DNA of 63,172 nt from an uncultured Planctomycetota bacterium. GTDB taxonomy: Bacteria > Planctomycetota > Phycisphaerae > Phycisphaerales > UBA5793. Under the pieces are notes generated by a model. The model had not been told where the DNA came from. It saw nothing but the letters and a program-made list of their open reading frames with translations, and did not search any database. Made by a program: the position numbers and the translations under genes. This document shows, piece by piece, positions 35,614-43,157 of this stretch. Positions within the stretch are counted from its first letter, which is position 1, and every line of letters begins with the position of its first letter. The stretch is taken from NCBI GenBank assembly GCA_900696685.1, contig CAADHA010000060.1, positions 1 through 63,172 on the forward strand. The letters run 5' to 3'.

Positions 35614-36321
35614 CTATTCGGATCGCCGATCCTCTCGCCTGACCTGCCGCTCGACCATGTCGAGACGGCGCAATTCCTCCTCGAGGCGCTTGCGGCGGCG
35701 GGCGAGGTCGGCCTCCGCGGGCGAATCATGCCTTTCGCGCGGCTGGGCAAGCGGGTCGGGAAATGCGTCGGCGGGCACCGTCGGCGGCGCGGCACTCAGC
35801 GGTGGATGCCGCATCACCTGCACCACCGCCAGCCACGCTGCAACGGCCGAGAGCGCGAAGAGGAGGGCCAGCGCAATGCTCACGGCCATGATGAGACCCG
35901 GACGACTCTGAGGGCCGAGATTGAGCAGCGGAACCGTGAAGTATGCTGCGGCCATGAGCGATACCGTCGCCGCCGTGCCCCACGCCGGCAGGCGGCCGCG
36001 ATCGGACTGCTGCCCGAGGCCGAAGGCAACGAGCGACAGCGAGCCGATCACGCGGGCGACGAGAAAGACCTGGGTGCGGGCGGCGCCGCCCGACGCCTCG
36101 GCCTGCACGTCGATTACGCCGCGGTGCATGGCCCCGCCCTCGAAGAAGGCGATGCCGCAGCACGCGCAGGTGGTGAGGATGAAGAGCGTGGCGCCGAGTC
36201 CCTGCATGAGAAAGCCGACGCCGCGCGAGAAGGAGCGCCGCCCAGCCGTGGGGTCGGCGGGCTGATCGGGCACATCCGTCCGTGCATCGAGGCGGGTGAT
36301 CAGATCGTCGCCGCCGTTCAC
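35614..36321 (-). CDS. Membrane protein of the ftsK operon, third downstream gene
   Basis: A 235-residue protein of unknown family. Start GTG 36321 overlaps the upstream stop by four bases (GTGA). The N-terminal 40 residues are soluble. Four hydrophobic segments follow at about 45-65, 87-107, 115-135 and 145-168, the first containing TTCACCGIAFFEGG. The C-terminal 65 residues are proline-rich and then strongly charged (ARRRKRLEEELRRLDMVERQ), likely a short coiled coil in the cytoplasm. Codon usage matches the neighbours. It appears specific to this operon and I cannot assign a function. Confidence 0.65.
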   Translation of the reverse strand: MNGGDDLITRLDARTDVPDQPADPTAGRRSFSRGVGFLMQGLGATLFILTTCACCGIAFFEGGAMHRGVIDVQAEASGGAARTQVFLVARVIGSLSLVAFGLGQQSDRGRLPAWGTAATVSLMAAAYFTVPLLNLGPQSRPGLIMAVSIALALLFALSAVAAWLAVVQVMRHPPLSAAPPTVPADAFPDPLAQPRERHDSPAEADLARRRKRLEEELRRLDMVERQVRREDRRSE

Positions 36322-36791
36322 GCGCGATCCTCCCGCAAGAGCGGCCAGATCCACCGCGCGATGAAGAGGTGCAGCGATGCGATCGAGCCGAAAAGCAGCA
36401 CGCCCATCGTCATCGAAGCAGGAGTGCCGGCGTTGAAGGCTGCGATGACGGCCAGCAGGGCGAGAAGGATGAAGACGCCGGCCTGCGCCGCCGCGGCACT
36501 GAGGCCGAGCCACAGTGCCGGTCGCCAGCCGAATCGAACGGGCAGAGCGGTCGCCACGTATGCCGCCCCGCCGAGGGCGACGGCCGCGAGCCAATCGCGC
36601 TTATCCTGCAATCGTCCGGTCATCTCGGCGATCCCCGCCAGCCACGTGAGCGCCAGCGGGAGCACCTGCGTCAGGCCCACCGTCATCATGACCGTCGAAG
36701 TGCGCTGCCTCGCATGGCCCGACGAGACGGTCGGGAACTGTGGCCCGGTGCGCGGAGTTGACGGAGAAGAAGTGTCCACCGCCTCGATCAT
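36318..36791 (-). CDS. Four-span membrane protein of the ftsK operon, second downstream gene
   Basis: A 157-residue protein. About 35 soluble Thr/Ser/Pro-rich residues precede four hydrophobic segments, near 36-55, 67-85, 90-112 and 120-145. It ends WIWPLLREDRA. The start ATG 36791 overlaps the previous stop by four bases (ATGA), and its own stop overlaps the next start. It would therefore be translated in a chain with its neighbours. No family recognised. Confidence 0.65.
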   Translation of the reverse strand: MIEAVDTSSPSTPRTGPQFPTVSSGHARQRTSTVMMTVGLTQVLPLALTWLAGIAEMTGRLQDKRDWLAAVALGGAAYVATALPVRFGWRPALWLGLSAAAAQAGVFILLALLAVIAAFNAGTPASMTMGVLLFGSIASLHLFIARWIWPLLREDRA

Positions 36792-37849
36792 AGCGTCGCG
36801 GCAGCGGATGCCGGGCGGCGAGCACCGAGCGCAGCGCCATACACGAGGCTGAGCAGCACGTTGAACGCAAAGGCGGCCTCGACGCGGCCTGCGAGTTGCG
36901 CTTCGCTCAGAAACAACGGGGCCGCGCCAATCAGCGCGCTCATGAGCACCGGCGGGATCATCGCGCCGATTGGATGCACCAGGCGATTGATCGACGAGAG
37001 GCCGATCATCGCAGGCATGGCCACCAGCATCGCCATTCCGCCGCGAAAGTCGAAACATGCCGTGACCAGTCCCCCAAGCAGCACGAGCGCCAGGAGTGGA
37101 CTCGACGGCGGCATGAGATGCGCGCTTCCCTGAAGCCGCGCCGCGCGCCGCCAGAGGATCATCCGCTGCGTCGTCGCGGCGACAACGACGTAGGCCGTGA
37201 TGTGCAGCACGTTCTCGCTTGCGATGACGACCTGAACGACGCCCGCCAGCAGCGAGATCAGCAGGGCGGTCAGCGTGAAGAGATCGGGGCTGAACCGCCG
37301 GCAACGCGCCGCAAGCAACCCCTGCCACACGATCGGCCAGCACGCCGCGATGAGCGACCAGATGACCAGCGACGCTTCGATCATGCCGGGGATCAGGCGT
37401 CCTCCCTGAGCGAGAACCGGCGTGAGATAGTGCAGCACGACCGCGGGCAGGAGAAAGACCAGCCCGGTCGCCCAGCGGCTCGTCCACTCATGGGAGAGGC
37501 GGGCGCGCAGTTGCTCGGCTGTGACGCCGCTGACGAAGGAAGTGCTGATGCGGTCGCGCGGCTCCAGCGCGTGGCGTCGAGCGATCTCGGCGACGCGGTC
37601 TGACATCGCCTCGTCAACGGGTGTCTTGCTCTCGATTTCGAGCCACATCCCCGCCGGATCAGCACGGGCGACGAGACCGAGTTGCGCGTGCAGGTCGCGC
37701 GTCAGGTCGCGCGCCACGCGCGGATCGCCGACGCCGTCGAGCATGAAGGTGAAGCGGTGAAGCCCCGGATCGCCCATGTCGAGACAGTGTAGCAGAGCGA
37801 GGAGCAGCGCCTCACGGTCCCAGCCGTCGGCCCGAGTCGAGGGTCGCAT
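36788..37849 (-). CDS. Multi-span membrane protein of the ftsK operon, first downstream gene
   Basis: A 353-residue protein if it starts at ATG 37849, which lies inside the end of ftsK and overlaps it by 38 bases; ATG 37777 (MGDPGLHRFTFMLDG) is a shorter alternative with no overlap. The N-terminal 120 residues are soluble (GDPRVARDLTRDLHAQLGLV) and two-layer in character. About seven hydrophobic segments follow (about 128-350), including ALLISLLAGVVQVVIASENV. It resembles uncharacterised integral membrane proteins rather than a known transporter. The overlap with ftsK suggests coupled expression. Confidence 0.6.
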   Translation of the reverse strand: MRPSTRADGWDREALLLALLHCLDMGDPGLHRFTFMLDGVGDPRVARDLTRDLHAQLGLVARADPAGMWLEIESKTPVDEAMSDRVAEIARRHALEPRDRISTSFVSGVTAEQLRARLSHEWTSRWATGLVFLLPAVVLHYLTPVLAQGGRLIPGMIEASLVIWSLIAACWPIVWQGLLAARCRRFSPDLFTLTALLISLLAGVVQVVIASENVLHITAYVVVAATTQRMILWRRAARLQGSAHLMPPSSPLLALVLLGGLVTACFDFRGGMAMLVAMPAMIGLSSINRLVHPIGAMIPPVLMSALIGAAPLFLSEAQLAGRVEAAFAFNVLLSLVYGAALGARRPASAAATL

Positions 37850-40463
37850 CGTCCTCGTCGTCAAGGACGATCTCGTCCTCTTCGCCTCCGTTGAAGTGGT
37901 CGGATGCACCGTTGCGCGTGCGGACGGCATTGGGCTCCGGAATCTCTTCGCTCTCGCTGTCTTCGCCTGAGAAGAGCGTGCCTTCGGCCTCACCCTCTTC
38001 CATCATGCGGCGCATCTGCTCCCACTCTTCGGGCGTGACGATCACTTCGCGGGCGACCGAGCCTTTGTGCTCGCCGATGATGCCGGCCAGTCCCATCTGG
38101 TCGATGAGGCGGCTGGCGCGGGTGTAGCCGATCGCCAGACGGCGCTGGAGGAGTGAGACCGAGCCGCGGCCGGACTCGACGATGATGTCGACCGCCTTGA
38201 AGAAAAGCGGGTCGCGCTCGCCTTCTGAGAGTCCCGCGTCCGCCTCGCCCTCGACGCCGGGGGCGCGGAGGACCATGAGTTGCCGCTCGAAACTCGGGGC
38301 GGCGACCTCCTTGAGGAATCGGGTTACGCGACGGATTTCCAGATCGTCCACCAGAGTCCCCTGGGCGCGGATGACTTCGCTGGTGCGCGGGCCGAGGAAC
38401 ATCATGTCGCCCTGGCCGAGGAGCAGTTCGGCGCCCTTCTGATCGAGGACGATGCGGCTGTCCATCCCCGACGCCACCTTGAACGAGACGCGGCAGGGCA
38501 TGTTGCTCTTGATGAGGCCCGTGACGACGTTGGCCTGAGGGCGCTGCGTGGCGAGGATGAGGTGGATGCCCACCGCCCTCGCCTTCTGTGCGATCCGGAC
38601 GATGAGCGTCTCGACCTCCTTGTGCGTCATGATGAGGTCGGCGAGTTCATCGATGATGAAGACAATGTAAGGGATCTTCTTCGGAATGCTCGCGGCTTCC
38701 TGCTCGGTCATCGGGCCGAGGCGCTCCTCGATCTCCTCCCACGTGAGCGAGTTGTAGTTGGCGATGTCGCGCACGCCGACCTCGGAGAGGAGTTCGTAGC
38801 GTTCCTCCATCTTGGTGACGGCCCATTCGAGGATCGCCGCGGCCTTGCCCATCTCCGTCACGACGGGGCACATCAGATGCGGAATCTCCTTGAACTGCCC
38901 CATCTCGACCATCTTCGGGTCAACGAGAATCAGTTTGAGTTCATCCGGCCTTCGCGTGTAGAGGAAGGACATGATGATCGTGTTGATGCAGACGCTCTTG
39001 CCCGATCCGGTCGTGCCGGCGACGAGCATGTGCGGCATGGCGGAGAGGTCGGCGATGAGCGGCGTGCCGGAGGCGTCCTTGCCGAGGAACATCGGAAGGC
39101 GCATCTTCGCGGCCTCCGACGCGGCCGTCATCAGTTCCTTGATGCGCACTTTTTCCTTGTTGAGATTGGGCACTTCGACGCCGATCGTCGACTTGCCTGC
39201 CATGTTCGCCACGATTCGGATGTTCTGGGCGCGAAGGGAACGCGCAATGTCCGACGCGATTGAATTGATCGACGAGACCTTCGTACCCGGAGTGAGTTGC
39301 ACTTCGTAGAGAGTGATGACCGGGCCCGAGTCGATGCCCACGACCTCGCCCTCGATGCCGTAGACCATCAGCGCGTGTTCGAGCACTTCAGCCTGCTCGC
39401 GCACGAACTGCTCCATCTTCTCCGTGAAGGTCTCCTCCGGCTCGATGAGCAGGTCAATTGACGGGAACTGGTACCCGCTGTAGTCCGTCGTGCGCGGCAG
39501 GTCGTTCCTGCCGCCCTTGCTGCCGGCCTTGGAACGCGAGGAGATGTTAACGGGCAGCTTGCGGATCTTCTCGCGAAGCGCCTCCATGTTGATCTCGGCG
39601 GAGCGCACGGTTGCGGCGGCGTCGGCCGCGGCAGGCGCGTTGCGCCGCGCCTCTTCCATCGCGAAGGACTCGACGCCCGCGAAGCCGCCCGCCTCGGGGC
39701 TGATCGATGGGGCCGACGGCGACTCCTTCGACCGGCGATAGTGGCGCTCCGGCTGTTCCGACGCCTCCTCGCCGTCGAACAGGTCGTTCGCACCGTGCGC
39801 AAGAGCGCCCGTCGTCGAGGCCGCGAGTGATCCCACGGCGCTGACGGCCCTTCCCACAGGCACGCGCTTCATTAACCCCAGTGCACGAAGCCCAAGCACA
39901 GGCAGGGCCAGGACAACGCGGTCCGCTGCCACGACCAGGCCCACAAGCAACAGGAGGATGAGGATTATGGCGGTGCCAGGCGCGTTGAAGCGGCCGACGA
40001 GATAGTCCACACCTGCGATGGCAAGCAGCCCGCCGCCGCCCTCGGGAAAGGGGCCGGAAGTCGGCAGCCAGAGGCGCTGAAGGCCGGAAACCGCCAGAAC
40101 GCCCGTCGCGACCCCACCCAGACGCACCCAGGCGTGCCCGATGCGCGTGCCCCAGGCAGTCAGCGCGAGATAGGCGAGCAGGAGCGCCAGACCGGCCCAC
40201 AGGCCGTGGCCCAGCGCGTGGTAGGCGTAGTAGGCGACGAAGGCGCCGATGCGGCCGCACCAGTTCTTCGGCGGATCATTGTGGATCGAGACGGCATGAC
40301 TCGGCCAGTCGGCAGCGTCGAAACTCAGCAGCGACGCGCCGAGGAACGCGACCAGTCCGGCCAGCGCCAGCCAGCCGACAAGGCGCCACGCAAGGGACAT
40401 GCCCGGCCGCGCGGTCTCCTTCCCGGCTTCGGAACTGGCGGGTTTGGGCTTCGCTCGTGCCAT
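37812..40463 (-). CDS. ftsK: DNA translocase FtsK/SpoIIIE
   Basis: An 883-residue septal DNA motor that clears and decatenates chromosome termini during division. Four hydrophobic segments (about 25-45, 68-95, 103-130, 150-175) anchor it, followed by a linker to about 340. The RecA-like motor has Walker A (HMLVAGTTGSGKSVCINT) and Walker B (YIVFIIDELADLIM). The C-terminal gamma winged-helix domain (SVSLLQRRLAIGYTRASRLI) binds KOPS-like sequences. The tail is acidic. ATG 40463 is chosen because the frame upstream is Arg-rich and implausible. Confidence 0.95.
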   Translation of the reverse strand: MARAKPKPASSEAGKETARPGMSLAWRLVGWLALAGLVAFLGASLLSFDAADWPSHAVSIHNDPPKNWCGRIGAFVAYYAYHALGHGLWAGLALLLAYLALTAWGTRIGHAWVRLGGVATGVLAVSGLQRLWLPTSGPFPEGGGGLLAIAGVDYLVGRFNAPGTAIILILLLLVGLVVAADRVVLALPVLGLRALGLMKRVPVGRAVSAVGSLAASTTGALAHGANDLFDGEEASEQPERHYRRSKESPSAPSISPEAGGFAGVESFAMEEARRNAPAAADAAATVRSAEINMEALREKIRKLPVNISSRSKAGSKGGRNDLPRTTDYSGYQFPSIDLLIEPEETFTEKMEQFVREQAEVLEHALMVYGIEGEVVGIDSGPVITLYEVQLTPGTKVSSINSIASDIARSLRAQNIRIVANMAGKSTIGVEVPNLNKEKVRIKELMTAASEAAKMRLPMFLGKDASGTPLIADLSAMPHMLVAGTTGSGKSVCINTIIMSFLYTRRPDELKLILVDPKMVEMGQFKEIPHLMCPVVTEMGKAAAILEWAVTKMEERYELLSEVGVRDIANYNSLTWEEIEERLGPMTEQEAASIPKKIPYIVFIIDELADLIMTHKEVETLIVRIAQKARAVGIHLILATQRPQANVVTGLIKSNMPCRVSFKVASGMDSRIVLDQKGAELLLGQGDMMFLGPRTSEVIRAQGTLVDDLEIRRVTRFLKEVAAPSFERQLMVLRAPGVEGEADAGLSEGERDPLFFKAVDIIVESGRGSVSLLQRRLAIGYTRASRLIDQMGLAGIIGEHKGSVAREVIVTPEEWEQMRRMMEEGEAEGTLFSGEDSESEEIPEPNAVRTRNGASDHFNGGEEDEIVLDDEDDATLDSGRRLGP

Positions 40464-40727
40464 GCGGTCAGTTACATCCCCGGCCCACGCGCGGTTCGCC
40501 CGGCGGCCCATGCGGCCACGGCCCGCGCAACGGGCGCGCAATGGTCCGCCCAATGATATCGAACCGGCGGCGAAGTCGGCGTGAAGAAAGTCTGTTCGGC
40601 TTCCGGCGGACGTCTTTTCGCCGCATGTTCGCATGCAAAGCCCGATCAGGAGCCGCACATTGGAATAGAAAGCGATTCCGGCAGGCTTCTATGATGCGTC
40701 CTCGACATTCGCTTGCCGGTTTGAGCC

Positions 40728-41573
40728 ATGCATGTTCAACCCTCCAAATTCCGCCGGCTGACCGCCGCGTTCACACTTGTTGAACTGCTCGTAGTCGTCT
40801 CCATCATCGGATTGCTGATTGCGATGCTGCTGCCGGTCCTCTCCCGAGCGCGACACGCAGCCCGGCAGGCGGGCTGTCTGAGCAACCTCGACCAGATCAT
40901 GACCGCGACGGCGATGTACCTGGACGAACACGGCGATGTGATGCCGATCCGCGTACCGCGCGGCCACGCCGTGCTCGACAACTACAGCCACGGCGGACGC
41001 TACACCACTCGCACCAACGGCCAGTGGAGCCACCTGTACCTCCCCTACGAACGACCGCTCAACCGCTACGTGCATCCCGAAAGGCCGTGTGGCGACGCGC
41101 GAGACGGTCTGTCTGAGTTCATGAACCCCGACCGGTTCAACTTTCCCGTCTTTGAGTGCCCGAGTGATCGGCTGTTCAACCTCACTGAGCGTTACTCCGA
41201 TCCTGAGCCGACGGCCGGTACGAGCGCGTACCGCCTTGTGGGCACTTCCTACGGCTTCAACGCCACGTGGTTCTCTTTCCATGCGTTCCACTACAGCGAT
41301 GTAGCCGAGCCGCTGACGTGGCCGGCAGGCGTGAGGGCCTTCACCCGCGCGCGGCTTCAGATCGCTTCGCAGATGGTGGCGTATCTCGATGAGCCGGGCA
41401 GCTTTCACGCCGTGTTCCGCGACGTGCCGCGAGCGAACCATCACATGGCCGACAGCGCCTATTCGATGGCGTTTCTCGACGGGCATGCAGGTGTCGTGGA
41501 ATACGACGGCGATCCGTTCAATCCGCTGCGCTACCTGCTGTTCCCCGAAGAGAAGAAGCGCGAGGAGAACTGA
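40728..41573 (+). CDS. Pseudopilin-like protein with type IV prepilin N-terminus
   Basis: A 281-residue protein. Residues 12-35 are a class III prepilin signal: a short basic leader, FTLVELLVVVSIIGLLIAML with Glu at position 5 of the mature part, then a helix RARHAARQAGCLSNLDQI. The soluble part ends in a cargo-like segment with SAYSMAFLDGHAGVVEYDGD, the pattern of Planctomycete pseudopilin-like proteins that occur in tens of copies per genome. Prepilin peptidase cleavage and periplasmic display are expected; the function is unknown. It is divergent from ftsK across a 264-bp gap with no obvious Shine-Dalgarno sequence. Confidence 0.85.
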   Translation: MHVQPSKFRRLTAAFTLVELLVVVSIIGLLIAMLLPVLSRARHAARQAGCLSNLDQIMTATAMYLDEHGDVMPIRVPRGHAVLDNYSHGGRYTTRTNGQWSHLYLPYERPLNRYVHPERPCGDARDGLSEFMNPDRFNFPVFECPSDRLFNLTERYSDPEPTAGTSAYRLVGTSYGFNATWFSFHAFHYSDVAEPLTWPAGVRAFTRARLQIASQMVAYLDEPGSFHAVFRDVPRANHHMADSAYSMAFLDGHAGVVEYDGDPFNPLRYLLFPEEKKREEN

Positions 41574-41596
41574 GTACGCAGCATCGGCTCGCGTCG

Positions 41597-42037
41597 TCAG
41601 TGCCCCGTCGAGCCGAATCCGCCTGTTCCGCGCGCGGTCTGATCGAGGTCTGTCGCTTCGATGATCCTGGCGTGAGCCACGGGTGCGATGACCATCTGGG
41701 CGATGCGCATGTGCCGTTCGACGGTGAAGGGCTCGCGGCCGAGGTTGATGAGCGGCACACACACCTCGCCGCGATAGTCGGCGTCGATCGTGCCGGGAGC
41801 GTTGGGCATCGAGACTCCATTCTTGCTCGCCAGGCCGGAGCGCGGCCGGATCTGCGCTTCGTAGCCGACGGGCACGGCCATGCGGAAGCCGCAGGGAATC
41901 AGCCGGATGTCGCCGGGCTTGAGAGTGACGGGCGCGTCGATCGCGGCGTGGAGGTCCATGCCGGCCGCATTCTCACTCTGGTACGCAGGCAAAGGCACGT
42001 CGGCCTTGAGTCGCTCGATGCGCAGGTCGATGGTCAT
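41597..42037 (-). CDS. dut: Deoxyuridine 5'-triphosphate nucleotidohydrolase
   Basis: A 146-residue trimeric dUTPase hydrolysing dUTP to dUMP and diphosphate, which keeps uracil out of DNA and supplies thymidylate synthesis. All five motifs are present: [10 protein letters not shown] (motif 1), [11 protein letters not shown] (2), [14 protein letters not shown] (3, catalytic Asp), [10 protein letters not shown] (4) and [10 protein letters not shown] (5). The start follows a TACGAT box. It is convergent with the pseudopilin gene, 23 bases apart. Confidence 0.97.
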   Translation of the reverse strand: MTIDLRIERLKADVPLPAYQSENAAGMDLHAAIDAPVTLKPGDIRLIPCGFRMAVPVGYEAQIRPRSGLASKNGVSMPNAPGTIDADYRGEVCVPLINLGREPFTVERHMRIAQMVIAPVAHARIIEATDLDQTARGTGGFGSTGH

Positions 42038-42043
42038 GGGGCG

Positions 42044-42049
42044 ATCGTA
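42044..42049 (-). promoter_or_regulatory. Leaderless-type -10 box for dut
   Basis: TACGAT on the minus strand, six bases (CGCCCC), then the ATG at 42037. Confidence 0.45.
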
Positions 42050-42060
42050 GTCCTGCGCCC

Positions 42061-42102
42061 ACGCCCACGATGAGCGAGTCTTCGAGCGAATCGTGGGTGC
42101 AT
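42061..42102. repeat. Short dispersed inverted repeat, family B copy 3
   Basis: CCCACGAT and ATCGTGGG separated by 18 bases, in inverse orientation to copies 1 and 2 and with a longer centre. It lies between the divergent dut and nitrilase-family genes. Confidence 0.7.
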
Positions 42103-42130
42103 CCAGCCCCCTCCATGGAGGACATGACGT

Positions 42131-42146
42131 GCGGGCGTGCGCCCGC
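42131..42146. other. Perfect hairpin upstream of the nitrilase-family gene
   Basis: GCGGGC, loop GTGC, GCCCGC, 22 bases before the start codon. It could be a regulatory stem in the 5' leader or mark a transcription end; nothing further can be said. Confidence 0.35.
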
Positions 42147-42168
42147 GGCCGGTCTAGTGTTGTTCATC

Positions 42169-42963
42169 ATGCCGCGCGTGTTTGCCGTCCAGTTCGACAT
42201 CGTCTGGGAGAACAAGGCCGCGAACCACGCGATCGTCGAACGTCTTGTCGAGCAGGCGGCGCCTCCGGGGGGCTCGCTCATCGTCCTGCCGGAGATGTTC
42301 GACGTCGGCTTCAGCCTCAACACCACCGTCACGGCCGAGCAGGCGACGGGCCACGCGAGCGAATCATGGTGCGCCGCGGCGGCAAAGCGCTGGGGCGTGT
42401 ACCTCCAGGGGGCATCCGTGCAGCGGCCGGACCCGGGCCGCAAGGCGACGAACGACGCCGTCGTCTTCAACCCCAAGGGCGAGCTCATCTGCCGCTATTC
42501 CAAAATCTTCCCCTTCAGCGGCGGCAGAGAAACCGACACCTTCATGGGCGGCGATCGGATCGTCACCTTTGACTGGCACGGCCTGAAGGTGTGCCCGCTG
42601 ATCTGCTACGACCTGCGTTTCCCGGAGATCTGGCGCCTGGCGACGATCGACCTCGGCGCCGAACTCTTCACCCTCGGCGCTTCCTGGCCCGCGCCGCGGC
42701 ACCACCACTGGCTCACCCTCCTCAACGCCCGCGCCATCGAGAACCAGGCCTACGTGCTGGGCCTCAACCGCTGCGGCCGCGACCCATTCCTCACCTACCT
42801 CGGCGGCTCGCGTCTTATCGACCCGAAAGGGCAGGCGCTCGCGCAGGCGGAGAATCAGCCCGAGGTCATCTCCGCCGAGATCGACCAGACCGACGTGCAG
42901 AGTTGGCGGGCGAGTTTCAACGCCCTCGCCGACGCGCGGCGCGAGTTTCTGGGTCGTTGCTGA
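42169..42963 (+). CDS. Carbon-nitrogen hydrolase (omega-amidase/nitrilase family)
   Basis: A 264-residue nitrilase-superfamily enzyme. The catalytic triad is Glu in LIVLPEMFDVGF, Lys in CRYSKIFPFSGGRE and Cys in PLICYDLRFPEIWR, with the second Glu also present. The closest named types are omega-amidases (YafV/Nit2-like) that hydrolyse 2-oxosuccinamate or 2-oxoglutaramate, releasing ammonia; this is inferred from overall pattern. ATG 42169 is the start of the conserved first strand (RVFAVQFDIVWENK). It is divergent from dut. Confidence 0.85.
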   Translation: MPRVFAVQFDIVWENKAANHAIVERLVEQAAPPGGSLIVLPEMFDVGFSLNTTVTAEQATGHASESWCAAAAKRWGVYLQGASVQRPDPGRKATNDAVVFNPKGELICRYSKIFPFSGGRETDTFMGGDRIVTFDWHGLKVCPLICYDLRFPEIWRLATIDLGAELFTLGASWPAPRHHHWLTLLNARAIENQAYVLGLNRCGRDPFLTYLGGSRLIDPKGQALAQAENQPEVISAEIDQTDVQSWRASFNALADARREFLGRC

Positions 42964-42978
42964 GTCGGGCGCGCCTCG

Positions 42979-43157
42979 TTCACCACAAAGGACTCAAGGG
43001 CGCAATGGGGGCATGAAGGAGTCGGGCAGTTTTCACCGGCGCTTCTTCTTCCTGCCGAATCCTCTCGTCGCCGCATTCCGGCTGCCCTTGGCCATCGACT
43101 TCTTCTTCTTACCTCCCCCTTGCGCCTGCTTTGTGCCCTTCTGTTCCTTGTGGTGAA
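42979..43157. repeat. Dispersed inverted repeat, family A copy 4
   Basis: Left arm TTCACCACAAAGGACTCAAG at 42979, and the right arm, read in reverse from 43157, TTCACCACAAGGAACAGAAG; both continue with AGGGC-CAA blocks. The right arm lies inside the 3' end of the RNase R gene and encodes HHKEQKGTKQAQ. Confidence 0.8.

Noticed and set aside
40462-40464. TGTAACT box before ftsK as a further leaderless promoter
   Set aside because: The sequence does not match TANNNT at the right spacing, so it was left out of the set.
42155-42160. TAGTGT box before the nitrilase-family gene
   Set aside because: The spacing to the ATG is eight bases, outside the 5-7 range of the other boxes; it may belong to the set but is too weak to list.
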